64,000 bases of DNA from Proteles cristata cristata (taxonomy: Eukaryota; Chordata; Mammalia; Carnivora; Hyaenidae): the NCBI GenBank assembly GCA_017311185.1, contig JAESUZ010005173.1, positions 434,001-498,000 on the forward strand. Direction: 5' to 3'. Below are positions 11,707 through 23,995 of this stretch, piece after piece (the stretch's first letter is position 1; each line of letters opens with the position of its first letter). Below the pieces are notes generated by a model that saw only the letters and a program-made list of their open reading frames with translations, was not told the origin of the DNA and searched no databases. A program made the position numbers and the translations under genes.

Positions 11707-12230
11707 CCATGATGGTTAATTTTTTTGTGTCAATATCCCTAGGCCATAGAGTGCACAGATAGTTTAACTTTATCCTAGGTATGTCTATGAGGTTGTTTTG
11801 CCATGAAAAAAAGCCTTTTGAATTGGTAAAATGAGTAAATTGTTTCCCCTAATGTGGGTGGCACTTATCCAACCAGTTAAAAGCCTGAGCAAAACAAAAA
11901 GGCTGACCTTTCCATAAATAAGAGGAAATTCCTCCTTTTTAATGGCTCAGGCTGGGACATGAGCCATTTTCCTGCCTTTGGACTTGAACTAAAACACTGG
12001 ATCTTCTCGGTCTTAACCCTGCCAGCTTCTGGCCCAGAACTCGCACCATCAGCTCTGCTTGTTCTCAGGCCTTTGATACACTCTCGAGCAATATCATCCT
12101 CTCTCCTGGATTTCTAGTTTGCCAGCTGCAGACTTTGAGACTTCCAAGCCGCTATAATTGCATGAATCAATCCTGTATGTGTACATCATGTTGCTTCTGC
12201 TTCTCTGGAGAACCTTGACTATCATATTTT
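11707..12230 (+). mobile_element. ERVL-type solo LTR (MLT2-like)
   Basis: Matches the MLT2 LTR pattern: ATGGTTAATTTTTTTGTGTCAA near the start, TGTGGGTGGCACTTATCCAACCAG, CCTTTGGACTTGAACT, then TTGCTTCTGCTTCTCTGGAGAACCTTGACTAT at the end. No internal retroviral sequence adjoins it, so it is an old solo LTR. Confidence 0.7.
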
Positions 12231-12539
12231 CTCTGTATATTTAGGCTTTTATTCTATATAGGCAGTAGGTAAGATGTGTCTGGGTGAAGTTTCTATGGTT
12301 TCTTCTTTCTCAGCTTGCTCAGGGAGGCGGCTTCTCAGCATGTTCCCATAATTGTCCTATAAGTGCCCTAGTGAGGTTCTTGGAGGAAAAGTCTGTAAGA
12401 GTCTGTGAGTACTTAGTGTCCGAAATCTCTAGTGGCATCACACTCCCAAGCCAGCCTACTATCAGCCATTAGTAATTCACTTAAAATTCTAGCTTCATCT
12501 TCTTACTGATGTTTAATGGCACTTGGCAGTGTCTTTTCA

Positions 12540-13340
12540 GTCAAATGATATCCTGTTTTTCCATTTAAATATTTCATGGACACTTCAAATGTAATATGTC
12601 CACAATGAAACTATTATTTTTTCTTGATATTTTCACAAATCTTTTTTTTTTTGACTGCTCATCACTATCTATGTAAATGGCACCACCCAGACCTGAGGTT
12701 CAAATATTGTATATGTTATTTCCCCTTAATCTTATATTCAAACTCACAGAAAGATGTGTGTATTCTTCTTGTGTTCTAATACATTATTGAGTATATTTCG
12801 AATCTACTTCCCTTTTTTCTCTATTTTTCTCTCCTAGTTATCAATTCATCATTTTTATTTTGCTTTCCTGGTTCCAATGACAGTTGATCATCTCCCTCTT
12901 CAAAACCCTCCTCGTGTTGATCTTCATCTATTAAAATCCATTCTGTTTTTAAAACCATAAGTCAAAATCTCTGCCTAAAATCTTTTAGTAACTTTCCCTT
13001 GGACTTAGAATAAAATATAAACTCCTTTTCAGGGTCATTTAAGTTCTAGTTCAGTCTCCGGCATGCTCTCCTCACAAGCCATTCTCATTCTTATACCTTA
13101 AGCTATAAGTTCTAGCTTCATGATCCTTCTAGTTCTTCTTTTCTTCCCTGAAACATATAAACATTATTTCTCTTGTTATTGTTTGCATTTAGGTTTTACC
13201 TTCTTGTATTTGTATGATCAGTTTGGATCTCAACCTAGATATTTCCTTCAAAAACACTTTCCATGTAACCCTACAGTGTGTTCTATTCTATCACAGTCAC
13301 TCATTCTCCATCATATCACTTTTGTTATCTTTAAAACATG
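12540..13340 (+). mobile_element. LINE-2 fossil, long
   Basis: Contains the L2 blocks TTTCATGGACACTTCAAATGTAA, AATGGCACCACCCAGACC, CGAATCTACTTCCC and the later TTAGAATAAAATATAAACTCC, in the right order for the sense strand over about 800 bp. Too decayed to code. The short hydrophobic frames at 13120-13522 are by-products. Confidence 0.7.
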
Positions 13341-13344
13341 TATT

Positions 13345-15199
13345 CAAATTAAAAACCAATTTCTATTTTTTTTTTAATGGTGGTGGTGGTGGTTTTTCTA
13401 AATCTGGAACATCTGACTTCATGAAGGAAGGAATTATTTTATTGCTCTTGAACTGCACTAGCGAATCAGTAAATATGAATTTAAGGCAAAAAATAAGTGT
13501 GTTGGAAATTAAGTATTTTTGACTATATAATTAGAATATAGAATGAGATGCATTTAGAGACTCTTCTAGATGCTCCAATATTGGCTACTACGACTCTAAA
13601 CTAAAAATGGACTGATACCAAAGGCCACATTTTCTAATGAAACTTGGAAACAATTGATAAGCAGATCCCTCCAACCATCATTTCAACTCTCCTATGTACT
13701 CACACACAACTAAAAAGCAGAAAAGAGAGGGGGGAAAATAGAGAACAATTTGAGGAAAATATATGAACGAAGTGAAGAGGCTCAAAAAATTATTCATTAG
13801 ATATTGGGGCACCTGAATAAAGGAGACCCTGATATCAAACCCTCAGGTGTGAAGATTGCATAAGTAAAGGACCAGTTAGACTGCCAATGCCTATTTGAGC
13901 ACAGAGAGAGAGACAGAGACAGAGACAGAGACAGAGCTGAGGAGTTAGAGAAGGTAAATGTTTCAGAATGGGGAAGAAAATGTGTTATCACCATTGGGTT
14001 TCACAGGATGAGTAAATTTCCTAGGAATACCATAGAATTTAATGGTGTTTGACTTGCCTTAGATGGTCCCCATCTCCCTTCTCTCCAACAAAAACTACAA
14101 AGGAAAATTGTGAGGTGTGTTTCTGCAAGTATAGCTAAGAGAGGAGAGGAAAGACAAAAAGACATTGAACTTAAGCAGATATTCCTCATTAAAGCTTTGC
14201 ACCAAGGAGGTCCTCTCCACAATACTCTGGAAAATATACATTAGTAATATTTAAAGTCATTTGGCTGTTGGGTATCTCCTGTAGAGGTCGCAGAGGCCAG
14301 CAAACCTTACCTCGATGTCCAGGCACTTCCATAAGGAGAATATCTATTTACCAAGAGATGCTTGTCTTCTCTCATCTGGCTCCCAACACACTAGAGAAAA
14401 GAGCCTACTGGAAGAAGGAGAGACAACTACATTCCATGTCTCCTCAAAATTTCTTTAGGGCGAGAGCACTGATAATAAAGGAGGGAGAGTTTTTATTGAA
14501 AATGAAATTAAATTTTAACTAGTTTTATGTTGTTTTTAATGTTTGACAGTGTCTTAAGATCATGGATCTGCTATACAAGATGATGTGAAAAGCACAGAAA
14601 GGATATTTGACCAAAAATATTTTGGTCAAAACATTGTAAACTAGAGACTGGGAAAAACATTTAATTCCTGTATGTAGCACACAACATCTGACTTCAATAA
14701 ACTGATTATCATATGTGTTTGGTATTAAACCAAAATATTTGTCACACCTAATTGGATTTTATGTCATATCTATCTGATTATTATTACGTATATCTCTGGT
14801 TCTATACTTTTTTCCCCTAAAACTAAGGGAATATGATTACTACTTGCAAATGCAGCCCTTATGTTAGCTTCAGGATCCACTCTGCGTTGAAGTGTAAGTC
14901 TGAAAAATGAAACCAAGTACTTATCACTAAGTCACCTATTTTATTTGATAAATAAGAATCATTACCTCATGAGTCCAAACTCTCTATATTTTATTATATT
15001 ATTTTCTACATTTCTCATTAGGCAATCAGAATATCCTTTTTACATCAGAATATCTTTTTTACATCCAAACCTTGTTCTGTTTTCTCCATCTGGTGAATTC
15101 CTGACAGTTATGATTCTCTTGTGAAGTAATGTTTACCTCAGTTAAACTCAACTCAAATATACTCTTGTCTTGCTGCTTACTAGTCAATGCTTAGAACAA
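13345..15199. other. Mostly unique DNA with short simple repeats
   Basis: Holds a (GGT)n tract near 13378-13394 and a (GACAGA)n tract at about 13902-13936. The part from about 13.8 to 14.5 kb is less AT-rich than its surroundings, with short frames on both strands (65-84 codons), but none has a recognisable domain. No repeat family identified. Confidence 0.45.
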
Positions 15200-15211
15200 G
15201 AGCACATTCCA

Positions 15212-15425
15212 TTTCTTTTTTTTTTTTCAATTTTTTAAAAGTTTATTTATTTTTGGGAAAGAGAGACAGCACCAGCAGGGGAGGGGCAGAGAGTGAGAAT
15301 CCTAAGCAGGCTCCATACCTTCAGTGCAGAGCCTGATGTATGGCTTGAATCCACGAACCATGAGAACATGACCTAAGCGGAAGTCAAGAGTTGACGCTTA
15401 ACTGACTGAGCCACTCAGGTGCCGT
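15212..15425 (-). mobile_element. CAN-SINE
   Basis: Minus-strand SINE with a T-rich tail at its left end and CCACTCAGGTGCC at its right. A perfect 12-bp duplication, GAGCACATTCCA, is at 15200-15211 and 15426-15437. Confidence 0.93.
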
Positions 15426-15541
15426 GAGCACATTCCACTTCTTAACTTGCCTCTGAAAATCTGATTTTTTACCCCATACCTCCCCCTAAGCCTACTTTAC
15501 ATTGTTATGTAGTTAGTAAACTGTACAAAAGTGCTTCTGTT

Positions 15542-15590
15542 TTATATATATATATATAAATATTAGCAGATATAAATATATATATATTAC
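15542..15590. repeat. (TA)n microsatellite, compound
   Basis: Two TA runs separated by AATATTAGCAGATATAAA. Confidence 0.85.
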
Positions 15591-15782
15591 TTACTTTGAA
15601 ATTGTTTTCCTTATATATTTTAGGTAACTTTAAATGTGGATGATTTAAATAGACATTATTATTTTATGTCTTTGATCTACAAAGGAGAAACAAATATGAA
15701 AATCAAGAATACTAATCGATCTAAAAGTATACCAAATAATAACCTGCTTTCTCAAGTACTACTTGAAAGGGAAAATTTGAAA

Positions 15783-16018
15783 GCTCATTTAAAAATTTTT
15801 TTAAATGATTTTTTTTTTTTTTAATTTTGAGACAGAGAGTATGTGCACATGAGTGGAAAGAGACAGAGACAAGGAGAGAGAGAATCATAAGTAGGCTCTG
15901 CACTATTGCCCGCACAGAGCCCAAAGCAAGGCTCAATCCCAGGAACGCCTGTGGGATCATGACCAGGGCCAAAATCAGAGTTGAACATTTATCTACCGAG
16001 CCACCTAGGCATCACAAC
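15783..16018 (-). mobile_element. CAN-SINE, diverged
   Basis: Minus-strand SINE with a T15-like tail, a GAGACAGAGAGTATG block and a degraded head, CCACCTAGGCATC. Imperfect flanking repeats: GGGAAAATTTGAAA (about 15769) and GGGAAACATTTGAAAA (about 16019). Confidence 0.85.
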
Positions 16019-17241
16019 AGGGAAACATTTGAAAATATTAAAAAATTTTTTAGTAGTTTTCAATTTAAATTAGATATTTATAAGGCATTTCTTTTCATCT
16101 CCTCTGTTTAAAGTCTCAGTAGAATATGGCTGAATTTTTAGTTTAAATGTACAAATAATTTTACTATGAAATGAATCACAAAATAATAATTAATATTCAT
16201 TCTCCGTTACAAGACAAAAATGTATTATAAAAACCTAATTAGAGATTACTATGTAATGAACTACTGATCGAAACAATGATTTAGTTGTTGCTATGAAAAT
16301 CTTGACAGTACGAAACTTAACTGCTATTAAAATTTAGTACATGGTTTCTAAAACAATATTTTTTATAAAAATCTAAAGTTGAATATTAAAGCGATTTATT
16401 ATTTCTTCCTGTAAGTTAGAAAAAAATGAAAAAATACTTTTTTTCAGAACAATAAACAAGGAAGAAAAAGACATTTATAAAGGAAAATTAAAGGTTAGTA
16501 TTTGCATCACTGAATAAATATTTTGTGCAGAAAAATAAAAGGTGGCTGGTTGAATGGAAAGGACAAGATTCTATAACTAATATTTATAGGAGTTTCTTAC
16601 AGATAATTTGATAAGTTTTAATTTGTGTCAACTATAAAAAAATTCAAAAAAATCCACAGAAATTGTTTTAAGATACTAAGGTATTCATAATAGCAAAAAT
16701 GAAACTTGTGGTTTAAAAGAAAAACAGGTTTTTATGTTTTTACAATTTCATCATTGGGCAGGACTTGAGCAGACGTAGTGCCAGTTAGAATAACTCTGCT
16801 GGACCTTGGGAATTCACTTCCAAGATGACATACTCACAGAGCTGATGCTTGATGCTTGACTAAGCTTGATGGCTTAGACTGGACTGGCGACTGAATAACA
16901 CAGGTGTCCTGAGTTTCTTACAGCTTGACAGCACAATTTTGAAAAAGAACACATCATAGCAAATATTTCAAGAAAGAAAAGCAGGTGATCAAAGTCTAAT
17001 AAGGGGTAGGCCCATAAGCACAAGTTAAGTAAAGTGATGCTTTCCTTGTATTCTATTGGTTAAAACTGTCAAAGACCCACCACCATCAATATAGGACAAG
17101 AGATAAGCTGTCTTATGTGAGACAGATATAAATCCTCTTTTCTTGAGGACAGTAACAAAGAATGTGCTGTTATCTTTATTTAATTTCACCTATCAGTCCA
17201 TTTATGAATAAAATTGTATTTCGTTATTTTTCTATTACAAT
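16019..17241. other. Unique AT-rich DNA, nothing firmly recognised
   Basis: The less AT-rich stretch at about 16750-16930 (around CTTCCAAGATGACATACTCAC) recalls an old antisense LTR, but I cannot assign it. Confidence 0.4.
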
Positions 17242-17258
17242 AATCAATGTCATCTTTA

Positions 17259-17478
17259 TTTTTTTTTTAATTTTATTTATTTATTTCTAGGAGAGAGAGA
17301 GAGAGACAGCATGAGCAGGGGAGGGTCAGAGAGAGAGGGAGTCACAGACTGGAACAGGCTCCAGGCTCTGAGCTGGCAGTTAGCACAGAGCCCGACGCGG
17401 GGTTCGAACCCACGAACCGCGAGATCATGACCTAAGCGAAAGTCGGACGCTTAACCGACTAAGCCACCCAGGCGCCCC
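17259..17478 (-). mobile_element. CAN-SINE, young feliform copy
   Basis: Near-consensus minus-strand SINE that keeps many CpGs (CCCGACGCGGGGTTCGAACC, CACGAACCGCGAGATCATGA). A perfect 17-bp duplication, AATCAATGTCATCTTTA, is at 17242-17258 and 17479-17495. One of the most recent insertions in the window. Confidence 0.97.
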
Positions 17479-17495
17479 AATCAATGTCATCTTTA

Positions 17496-20070
17496 AAGAC
17501 AGGTTCATAAAATAGAAAAGTATTGTTCTAAGTGAGTTGTGATTATAAAATTTGAAATATATGTTAATTACAGCAACCAAAATCTTTAAAGGTGATATTA
17601 GTGAACACAAATGATATCAATACATAAAGATTAAAAATTCTGAGTTTATTTTCAAATTAACATTGTTTAATCTCTATAATCTTTATAATCTCATTAACAT
17701 GTAAAAAGAGCAAACATTTCTATCAAAAAAATGACAAATAGAACAGGTAGCCATAAATAAAATTTCCTGAATGTTTGACATCGAATGAGTTTATAACAAA
17801 GTATATGCTAATGAATTTGAATATTTGATTAATTTAATTAAACTTATTTTCTGTTATAGTATATTCTATAGTACACAAAAAGACCTGTATAATCCATAAA
17901 GAGTTGGTTGTTTTAGTTATTTTTATTAAGAACTAAACAGCATATCAACTTATTTTTTTTTATTTTTAGGAAATAGATTTTTACTAATTCATATAAGTGT
18001 TGTTTAGTATGCACATATGTAACTCCATCATTTGGCTTTGTCAAAATAAAATTTTTAATTCATGTTCAGTCATTCTTTGAAGAAAAATGAAGGAATATTG
18101 TTTATGAACAATATATTCTTCATGCTAAGTGAACTGCAAAGCTGATGGATATGAATGTCAACTCCTCCATAGGCCACAACACTGTACAAAATTTTTAAAA
18201 AATCACAATATTAGCCCCTCTATGACCCACTGGCAGAGGAAACAGATGATGGTTTCCACTATAAGTGCTGATGGACAACTTCGTGTGTTGTTTCCCAAAA
18301 TGATTAGCTTCAAGGGTGAATTTATTAAATGATGGAATTAATTCTACCAAGCTACATAAAGAATGCTACTGGGGACTAAATTCACTGCATGTGAAATCAC
18401 ATAAAAAAGGAAATTAACCAGATACCTTTATTCTTAGCACCATTCTGGAGAACAATTACACACTCTAGGCTTTATAAGGAACCAGTTAAGTTATATCTAA
18501 GGTTATTTAAGTTTATAAAATCTATGTTAAATAATTAGAGGAGAAAAAGAAAAGACCCAGATTAGTATCATTCCTTCATATAAAGCATATTTTTTCTTTT
18601 TGTCTTCTTAATGCTGTTTCTATCAATTAGTTATTTCTTATTCTGTTCAACATTTTCATTTTGAGAACTAAATGATCTATCAAATATCAACTTAATATTG
18701 TAAAACTATTTAATTCCTTTTACCCAAGGAACTGAGATGAATTACAATAAAACAATCTCATGGACATGCGAAAATTATATTTCCAAATCATTTTTGAAAT
18801 GTATTTCTTATTACAAATTAATTGGATATAACATAGAATGAAAAAGAATTTTGTAGAAAAGTAAAAATAATTTTATAATAGCAGATCATTATTTTGGGAT
18901 GAATTTCTTTTCAAGTATTTACATGAACAGGACACTTATATGATGACAATTTGGCTTCTTAACAACTGAATCATTCCTTTCTTGTGTGGCCATACATATG
19001 ATCTTGAAATATGTATGATTTGCAACACAAGAAAAATGGCATAGATACAAACATAGATCTTATGTGTAATAGACTCTGAAATCTTGCTAGTAAATACAGT
19101 CTGGTAGTAACAATCAATGCATTCTAAAGAAGGGAGTTCCAGAAAGTTGAATGCCAGCATATGCTTACTGAAAGCCTCCAGTCTTCCTTTTGTCAAATAA
19201 TTGGCAAGCAAAACTCTCAGCATTGTCTGAGATGAATTATAAGCAATCGAGCTCAATTTGAAAACATATATAGCAGCATGTAATTTATTGCTAAGTCGCA
19301 GGTATTTATACTGTTCCACTGAAGTTACATTCAAATAATTTATCATTTTTATAAAATATGTAAAATTACTTTTATAACAAAAATACTTCTTTTCTCATTT
19401 GAAATAGCTTAAGTCACATAAATTATAAGCAAATATAAAGTTGGTTTTTAATTGGAATTTTAAAATAGGCTACTTATGTTAATTTCTACATATTGATCTT
19501 CCTTTGAATTAAATGAGTACTGTATACAAGGAATTATTCCTGAGTAAATATTGCTTGACTGTGGCCATTACTTGTGTTCATGAGGGTACATAGAAACTTA
19601 TTATGATTTATATCCCTAACTCTGCATTACTTTTTAATATTATGAGAAAACACTTTTCCTGACAATGGTTCAAAATATTGCCCAAACTAATTATTTTTCT
19701 AAGGTTCAACATAAACAATGTGATAAGAGTATTCAGAATAAAATAACATGTCTGTGTTTATATAAGAGTAATTTAATATTTTTCCTTTAGTCTTAAGTTT
19801 GTGGCAGTATCCAACCAAGTATTCCACCTTAATTATATTACCTTGTTTTCAAAAACAATAGCAATGCTATATAATTAAATCCCAAACAACTGTACTCAAT
19901 TCATAGACTTGAACCTGTCTATGTTAAAGATAGGTTAAAGTCCATATAGCAATGACTTTCTTATATAGGACATACATAGTATCCTGAGCATGAAATATTC
20001 CTTATTCTTATACCTTGGGGCAGTTTGCTACCTTTGGTTCCTCATTTCAGTGTTTCCAAACATAATTCTC
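17496..20070. other. Unique AT-rich DNA, nothing recognised
   Basis: About 2.6 kb with no recognised repeats. It contains the second longest minus-strand open frame of the window (18936-19346, 136 codons), which has no recognisable domain and lies in DNA where such runs arise by chance. Confidence 0.5.
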
Positions 20071-20087
20071 CATCTTAAGCTACTCTT

Positions 20088-20299
20088 TTTTTTTTTTCCT
20101 TTTTAATTTCTAGGAGAGAGAGAGACAGCGTGAGCAGGGGAGAGTCAGGGAGAGAGAGAGATATAGACTCTGAAATAGGCTCCAGGCTCTGAGTTGGCAG
20201 TCAGCACAGAGCCCAATGCGGGGCTCGAACCCACGAACAGAGAGATCATGACCAAAGTGAAAGTCGGACGCTCAACAGACTAAGCCACCCAGGCGCCCC
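20088..20299 (-). mobile_element. CAN-SINE, young feliform copy
   Basis: Minus-strand SINE ending CCACCCAGGCGCCCC. A perfect 17-bp duplication, CATCTTAAGCTACTCTT, is at 20071-20087 and 20300-20316. The body has a few substitutions (AACAGAGAG for AACCGTGAG). Confidence 0.96.
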
Positions 20300-20316
20300 C
20301 ATCTTAAGCTACTCTT

Positions 20317-21680
20317 GATTCAAATCAGGATAATAGAGGGCCAAAGTGCATTGATGCATAATGGATATATATATATGGATTTATATTGATGTATAGTGAA
20401 TATTGTGGACCTTTTTAAATTTAGTAAATTATACTTTATACTTCTGTTTGAACTCTGAAATCCTTTCAACCACAGCTGAAATACAATCTTTCATGAACCT
20501 TTATTTGATGAACCCTTCTGAAATAATTTCTTCCTTTCCTATTACCCCTGTACACTTATTCTTGGGATTACTTTGGAACATACAATCTGCAACTTAAAGA
20601 TATATTTATAGATAATTTGTAGATTGTATATACATCTGAGGACTTAGTGAATTATAGTTTATTTTCTTACTAGCTTAATACCATATCTCATACTTAGCCT
20701 CTCAGGAGATAGATATACAAAAGAAAACCGGTATCTTTTTAGTCTCATTCAAAGACATTTGAGATATTTGAATCCCATTAGAACCTTGACATGGTGGCCC
20801 CAAGAAGTGCAGAAGAGTTTTGTATGTTTTGAGAAACTCAGAGAGAATAAAATAAACATAAGGCTACCCTAAAAAGTGGGAGAAACCATCTGGAACAGTA
20901 GTCATATTTATCATTTAAAATAAAAGTTTTACTTAAGAGGTCACACACCTTAGGGTGTGAAGAGTTAGTTCTACTGGGGTCCTTATCTTAGCTGCTACCA
21001 TTTGTGGATGTTAAAACACATGAGTGTAAGAAGACCTGCTGCTCTCTTCCACACTGACACAAATTTAGAAAAAAAATGTTTTTTCTTCCTGAGAAACTCC
21101 AAAGCATATTTCTTATTTAGAGTATTCTTTTATGAAGAAAATATATTAAGAATATGGTAAGTAGAAGAGTAAAGACACATTCTGGAGTAGCAAACAAGAA
21201 ATTGTTAAGTCCCATTTATGAACTGGTAGGACAATTTTACCAGAACAACCAAATTTCTAAAACAACATAAAAGCAATTCTTTCCTCAAAAACTATTTTCT
21301 TTAGGTTTTCCAAAATCATCCTTCTGAGGAATGTTTCTAGCCTTTAAAAATCTTGGTTCTGGAATAGTCCCTGAAATATACCATTATTCCTTTCTTGAGG
21401 GAAAGAAAGCTCTGTGTTTCCAGGAAGGTAAACTTTCCCTCACTCAGAATCATGCAATGAATGCAATGAAAACAATATGGACCAGATATGAGATCATCTT
21501 GATTCTACTTTATACAGTTATTACTTTTCTCAATGTATTTATCTCAAAAAATTCAGGAATAATATTTATGCATCCATTATTCATTAAATATTGCTTCAAC
21601 TTGTACAATGTACACAAGTACTTTTTTAAGGAATAGGTCTTTGGTGTTAAAGAAGTTGTATGAGTTCCTTACACTTATGG
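20317..21680. other. Unique AT-rich DNA, nothing recognised
   Basis: No repeat family or gene recognised. A 101-codon plus-strand frame at 21331-21636 has no identifiable domain. Confidence 0.45.
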
Positions 21681-21690
21681 TGCTTACATT

Positions 21691-21907
21691 AATATTTTTA
21701 AAATGTTTATTTATGTTTATGAAAGAGAGAGACAGAGTGCAAACAAGGGAGGGGAACAGAGAGAGAGACACACACAGAATCTGAAACAAGGTCCAGGCTC
21801 TGAGCCATCACCACAGAGCCCAACGTGGGGTTCAAACTGAAGAACAGTGAGATCATGACCTGAGCTGAAGTCAGACGCTTAACTGACTGAACCACCCAGG
21901 TGTCCCT
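21691..21907 (-). mobile_element. CAN-SINE
   Basis: Minus-strand SINE, TTAAAATGTTTATTTATG at the left and CCACCCAGGTGTCCC at the right. A 10-bp duplication, TGCTTACATT, is at 21681-21690 and 21908-21917. Confidence 0.93.
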
Positions 21908-21974
21908 TGCTTACATTTTAATAGAAGATTTAAAAACAAAAAGTAAACTAGAGAAATTAAATAAATTGCATTTG

Positions 21975-22370
21975 TCCTATATTCATTTATTGAAATAATA
22001 TTTACTAAATTGCTACTCTTTGCCACTTGGTACTAGCACTAAACAACATCATATATATAGATACAATTTTTATCCCTTATATAGTGAGAGATATATAATA
22101 AATAAGTAAATAAACATTATTCCAAATAATGTTGCGAGGAATCATAAAGTTTGATCAACAGGATAGATAATGGCAAGATTTCTAGGTCAACTGCATAGAG
22201 AAAAATCCAGGTTGTAAGATTATAGGATGTTAAGAAATATCAATTTAAAATAATTAAGCTTTAAACATATCATAGCAGTCAAAGGAAATGGCTATAAATG
22301 TTTGGAGAAAACATTCCAAGCATAAAAGAACAGTCACTTCAGAGATGGTGTTGGAAGAATAATCGTACTG
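21975..22370 (-). mobile_element. Ancient LINE fragment (L2/CR1 lineage)
   Basis: Antisense of the common LINE-2-like end: CATTTATTGAAATAATATTTACTAAATTGCTACTC, GGTACTAGCACTAAACAACA, AATAAATAAGTAAATAAACA, then AAACATTCCAAGCATAAAAGAACAGTCA. Highly diverged. Confidence 0.55.
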
Positions 22371-22377
22371 TGTTTGT

Positions 22378-22459
22378 ATAGCTTTGGCTAATAACATTGA
22401 ATGGAGACTATATTAATCTAGTAATGCTAGCAAAATTGTTTTTGAAAAACTTATAGAAG
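22378..22459 (+). repeat. Direct repeat copy A (83-bp unit)
   Basis: About 83% identical by eye to 23520-23602 (copy B), same orientation, with a shared core of CTAGTAATGCTAG and TTTTTGAAAAACT. Family unknown. Confidence 0.8.
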
Positions 22460-22671
22460 CAGTAAGGAGAACAGTAGAGAAGGAAGAGGGTGAAGTAAGG
22501 CTCAGAAGAATCACGAGACTTGGGATGATTTAAAGTAGCATGAAGTGAAGGAGTCTATGTTTTAATAATGTCATTGAAATATTGTGTAGACATTGGAATT
22601 CTTCTGTGTAATGGGATATATTTGAGGCTTTATTTCAAATGATATAAGATGTGGAGAATTAGTATGGGTAG

Positions 22672-22880
22672 CTACTGGGAGTGCAACATCTGAGTTTGAA
22701 TCCTAACTCTACTATTTACTATTGTTTGACATCCTTGGGCAAGTTACTTATCCTCTATGTCCAGTTCCCTCATCTGCATGGTGAAGTGGAAAAGAGAACT
22801 GTGTCTCTGAAGGCCGTGAAGAAAAAGAAGTTAATATACATACATTGATTAGTACAAGGCATGGAGAAACTAGTAAATAA
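22672..22880 (+). mobile_element. MIR SINE fossil, long
   Basis: Good match in sequence and order to MIR: GAGTTTGAATCCTAACTCTACTATTTACTA, CCTTGGGCAAGTTACTTATCCTCT, TTCCCTCATCTGCATGG, then AGTACAAGGCATGGAGA near the 3' end. Confidence 0.85.
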
Positions 22881-23025
22881 AAGTTAACTATTTTTATGAA
22901 CAGGTCACCAATAGCTCTATGAAGGGAGTAGGAACCTAGATCTATTTTATCGTTTTATGGGAAAAAATATATCCAGCCTCTTAGGCTGATTCTGTTCTTT
23001 AATGATGTAAGACTTCTTTACCATT

Positions 23026-23395
23026 GTCTTAGCTCAAGCTGCCATAAGAAAATGCCATAGTTGAATGGCTTAAACAAAAGAAGTGTATTTTCCCACAGGT
23101 CTGGAGGCTAGAAATCCAAGATCAGAATGTCAGCATGGTTGGGTTCTGATGAGAGTTCTATCCCTGGTTTGTAGAGAGACTCATTCTCACTGTGTTCTCA
23201 CCTGGCAGAGGTGGGGAGGGATCTTAAGCTCTCTGATGCCTTTCCTAATAAGGGAACTAATCCCGTTAAAGACACTGCACTCATGACCTATCTGAACAAA
23301 ATTACCTCCCGAAAGCCCCATAACTTTGGGGTTTAAGGCTTCATAATATGGATCTTGAGGGGACATGAGTTGGTCCATAGCATCATATAGATACA
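23026..23395 (-). mobile_element. MaLR-type solo LTR (MLT1/MST-like)
   Basis: Reverse complement of a MaLR LTR: TAGCTCAAGCTGCCATAAGAAAATGCCATAG, CACAGGTCTGGAGGCTAGAAATCCAAGATCA, GTGTTCTCACCTGGCAGAGG, CTAATCCCGTTAAAGAC, TCATGACCTATC, ATTACCTCCCGAAAGCCCC, GAGGGGACATGAGTTGGTCCATAGCA. An old solo LTR with no internal region. Confidence 0.85.
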
Positions 23396-23519
23396 GACTG
23401 AATTACTGACCCAAATTCTTATGCCTCTGAAGTATCCTTATATATCCACACCTCTAACAGGTTTTTAGCATGGTTAGAATGTTCTGCACCACCTATTGAC
23501 TTTGGGGTTGGGCTTATGA

Positions 23520-23602
23520 ATAACTTTGGTTAATAGCATTGAAGGGAGATTGTATTCGTCTAGTAATGCTAGTAAAAATGTTTTTTGAAAAACTGCTAAA
23601 AG
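23520..23602 (+). repeat. Direct repeat copy B (83-bp unit)
   Basis: Same-orientation partner of 22378-22459. The flanking sequences of the two copies do not match. Confidence 0.8.
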
Positions 23603-23784
23603 GTAATGTCCTAAAACTAAGTTGGGTGAAATGTTAAAAATAGGAGAAGTTTTTCTAAAGCAATGAAACGATTCTTTTAGCACATCAGCCACCAATGTGC
23701 ATCAGCGGTAGCATGCTAAGATCTCTTGGTGATAAGCAATAAGGATGTGAGAGCAAGTAGAATGGAAAACAAAAGTCCTATAAG

Positions 23785-23995
23785 AGCACACCTGGATGGC
23801 TCAGTTGGTTAAGTGTCTGACTTTGGCTTAGGTCATGATATCATGGTTTGTGGGTTTGAGCCCCACATCAGGCTCTGTGCTGACAGGTCAGATCCTGAAG
23901 CCTGCTTCAAATTCTGTGCTTCCCTCTCTGCTCCTTCCCCACTCACACTCCGTCTGTCTCTTTAAAATAAATATACATTAAAAAAAAAAAAAAAC
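23785..23995 (+). mobile_element. CAN-SINE
   Basis: Plus-strand SINE, GCACACCTGGATGGCTCAG to a 14-A tail. CpGs are mostly mutated (GGTTTGTGGGTTTGAGCCCCACATC), so it is an older copy. No clear duplication seen. Confidence 0.9.

Noticed and set aside
13797..13960. GGGGCACCTG start followed by a GACAGA tract, like a SINE head and tail
   Set aside because: Only the first ten bases match. The region after them has no tRNA-like or CT-rich SINE body.
18936..19346. 136-codon minus-strand open frame
   Set aside because: No domain or homology recognised. In about 128 kb of two-strand sequence at this AT content, a run of this length has a fair chance of arising at random. No repeat or promoter context.
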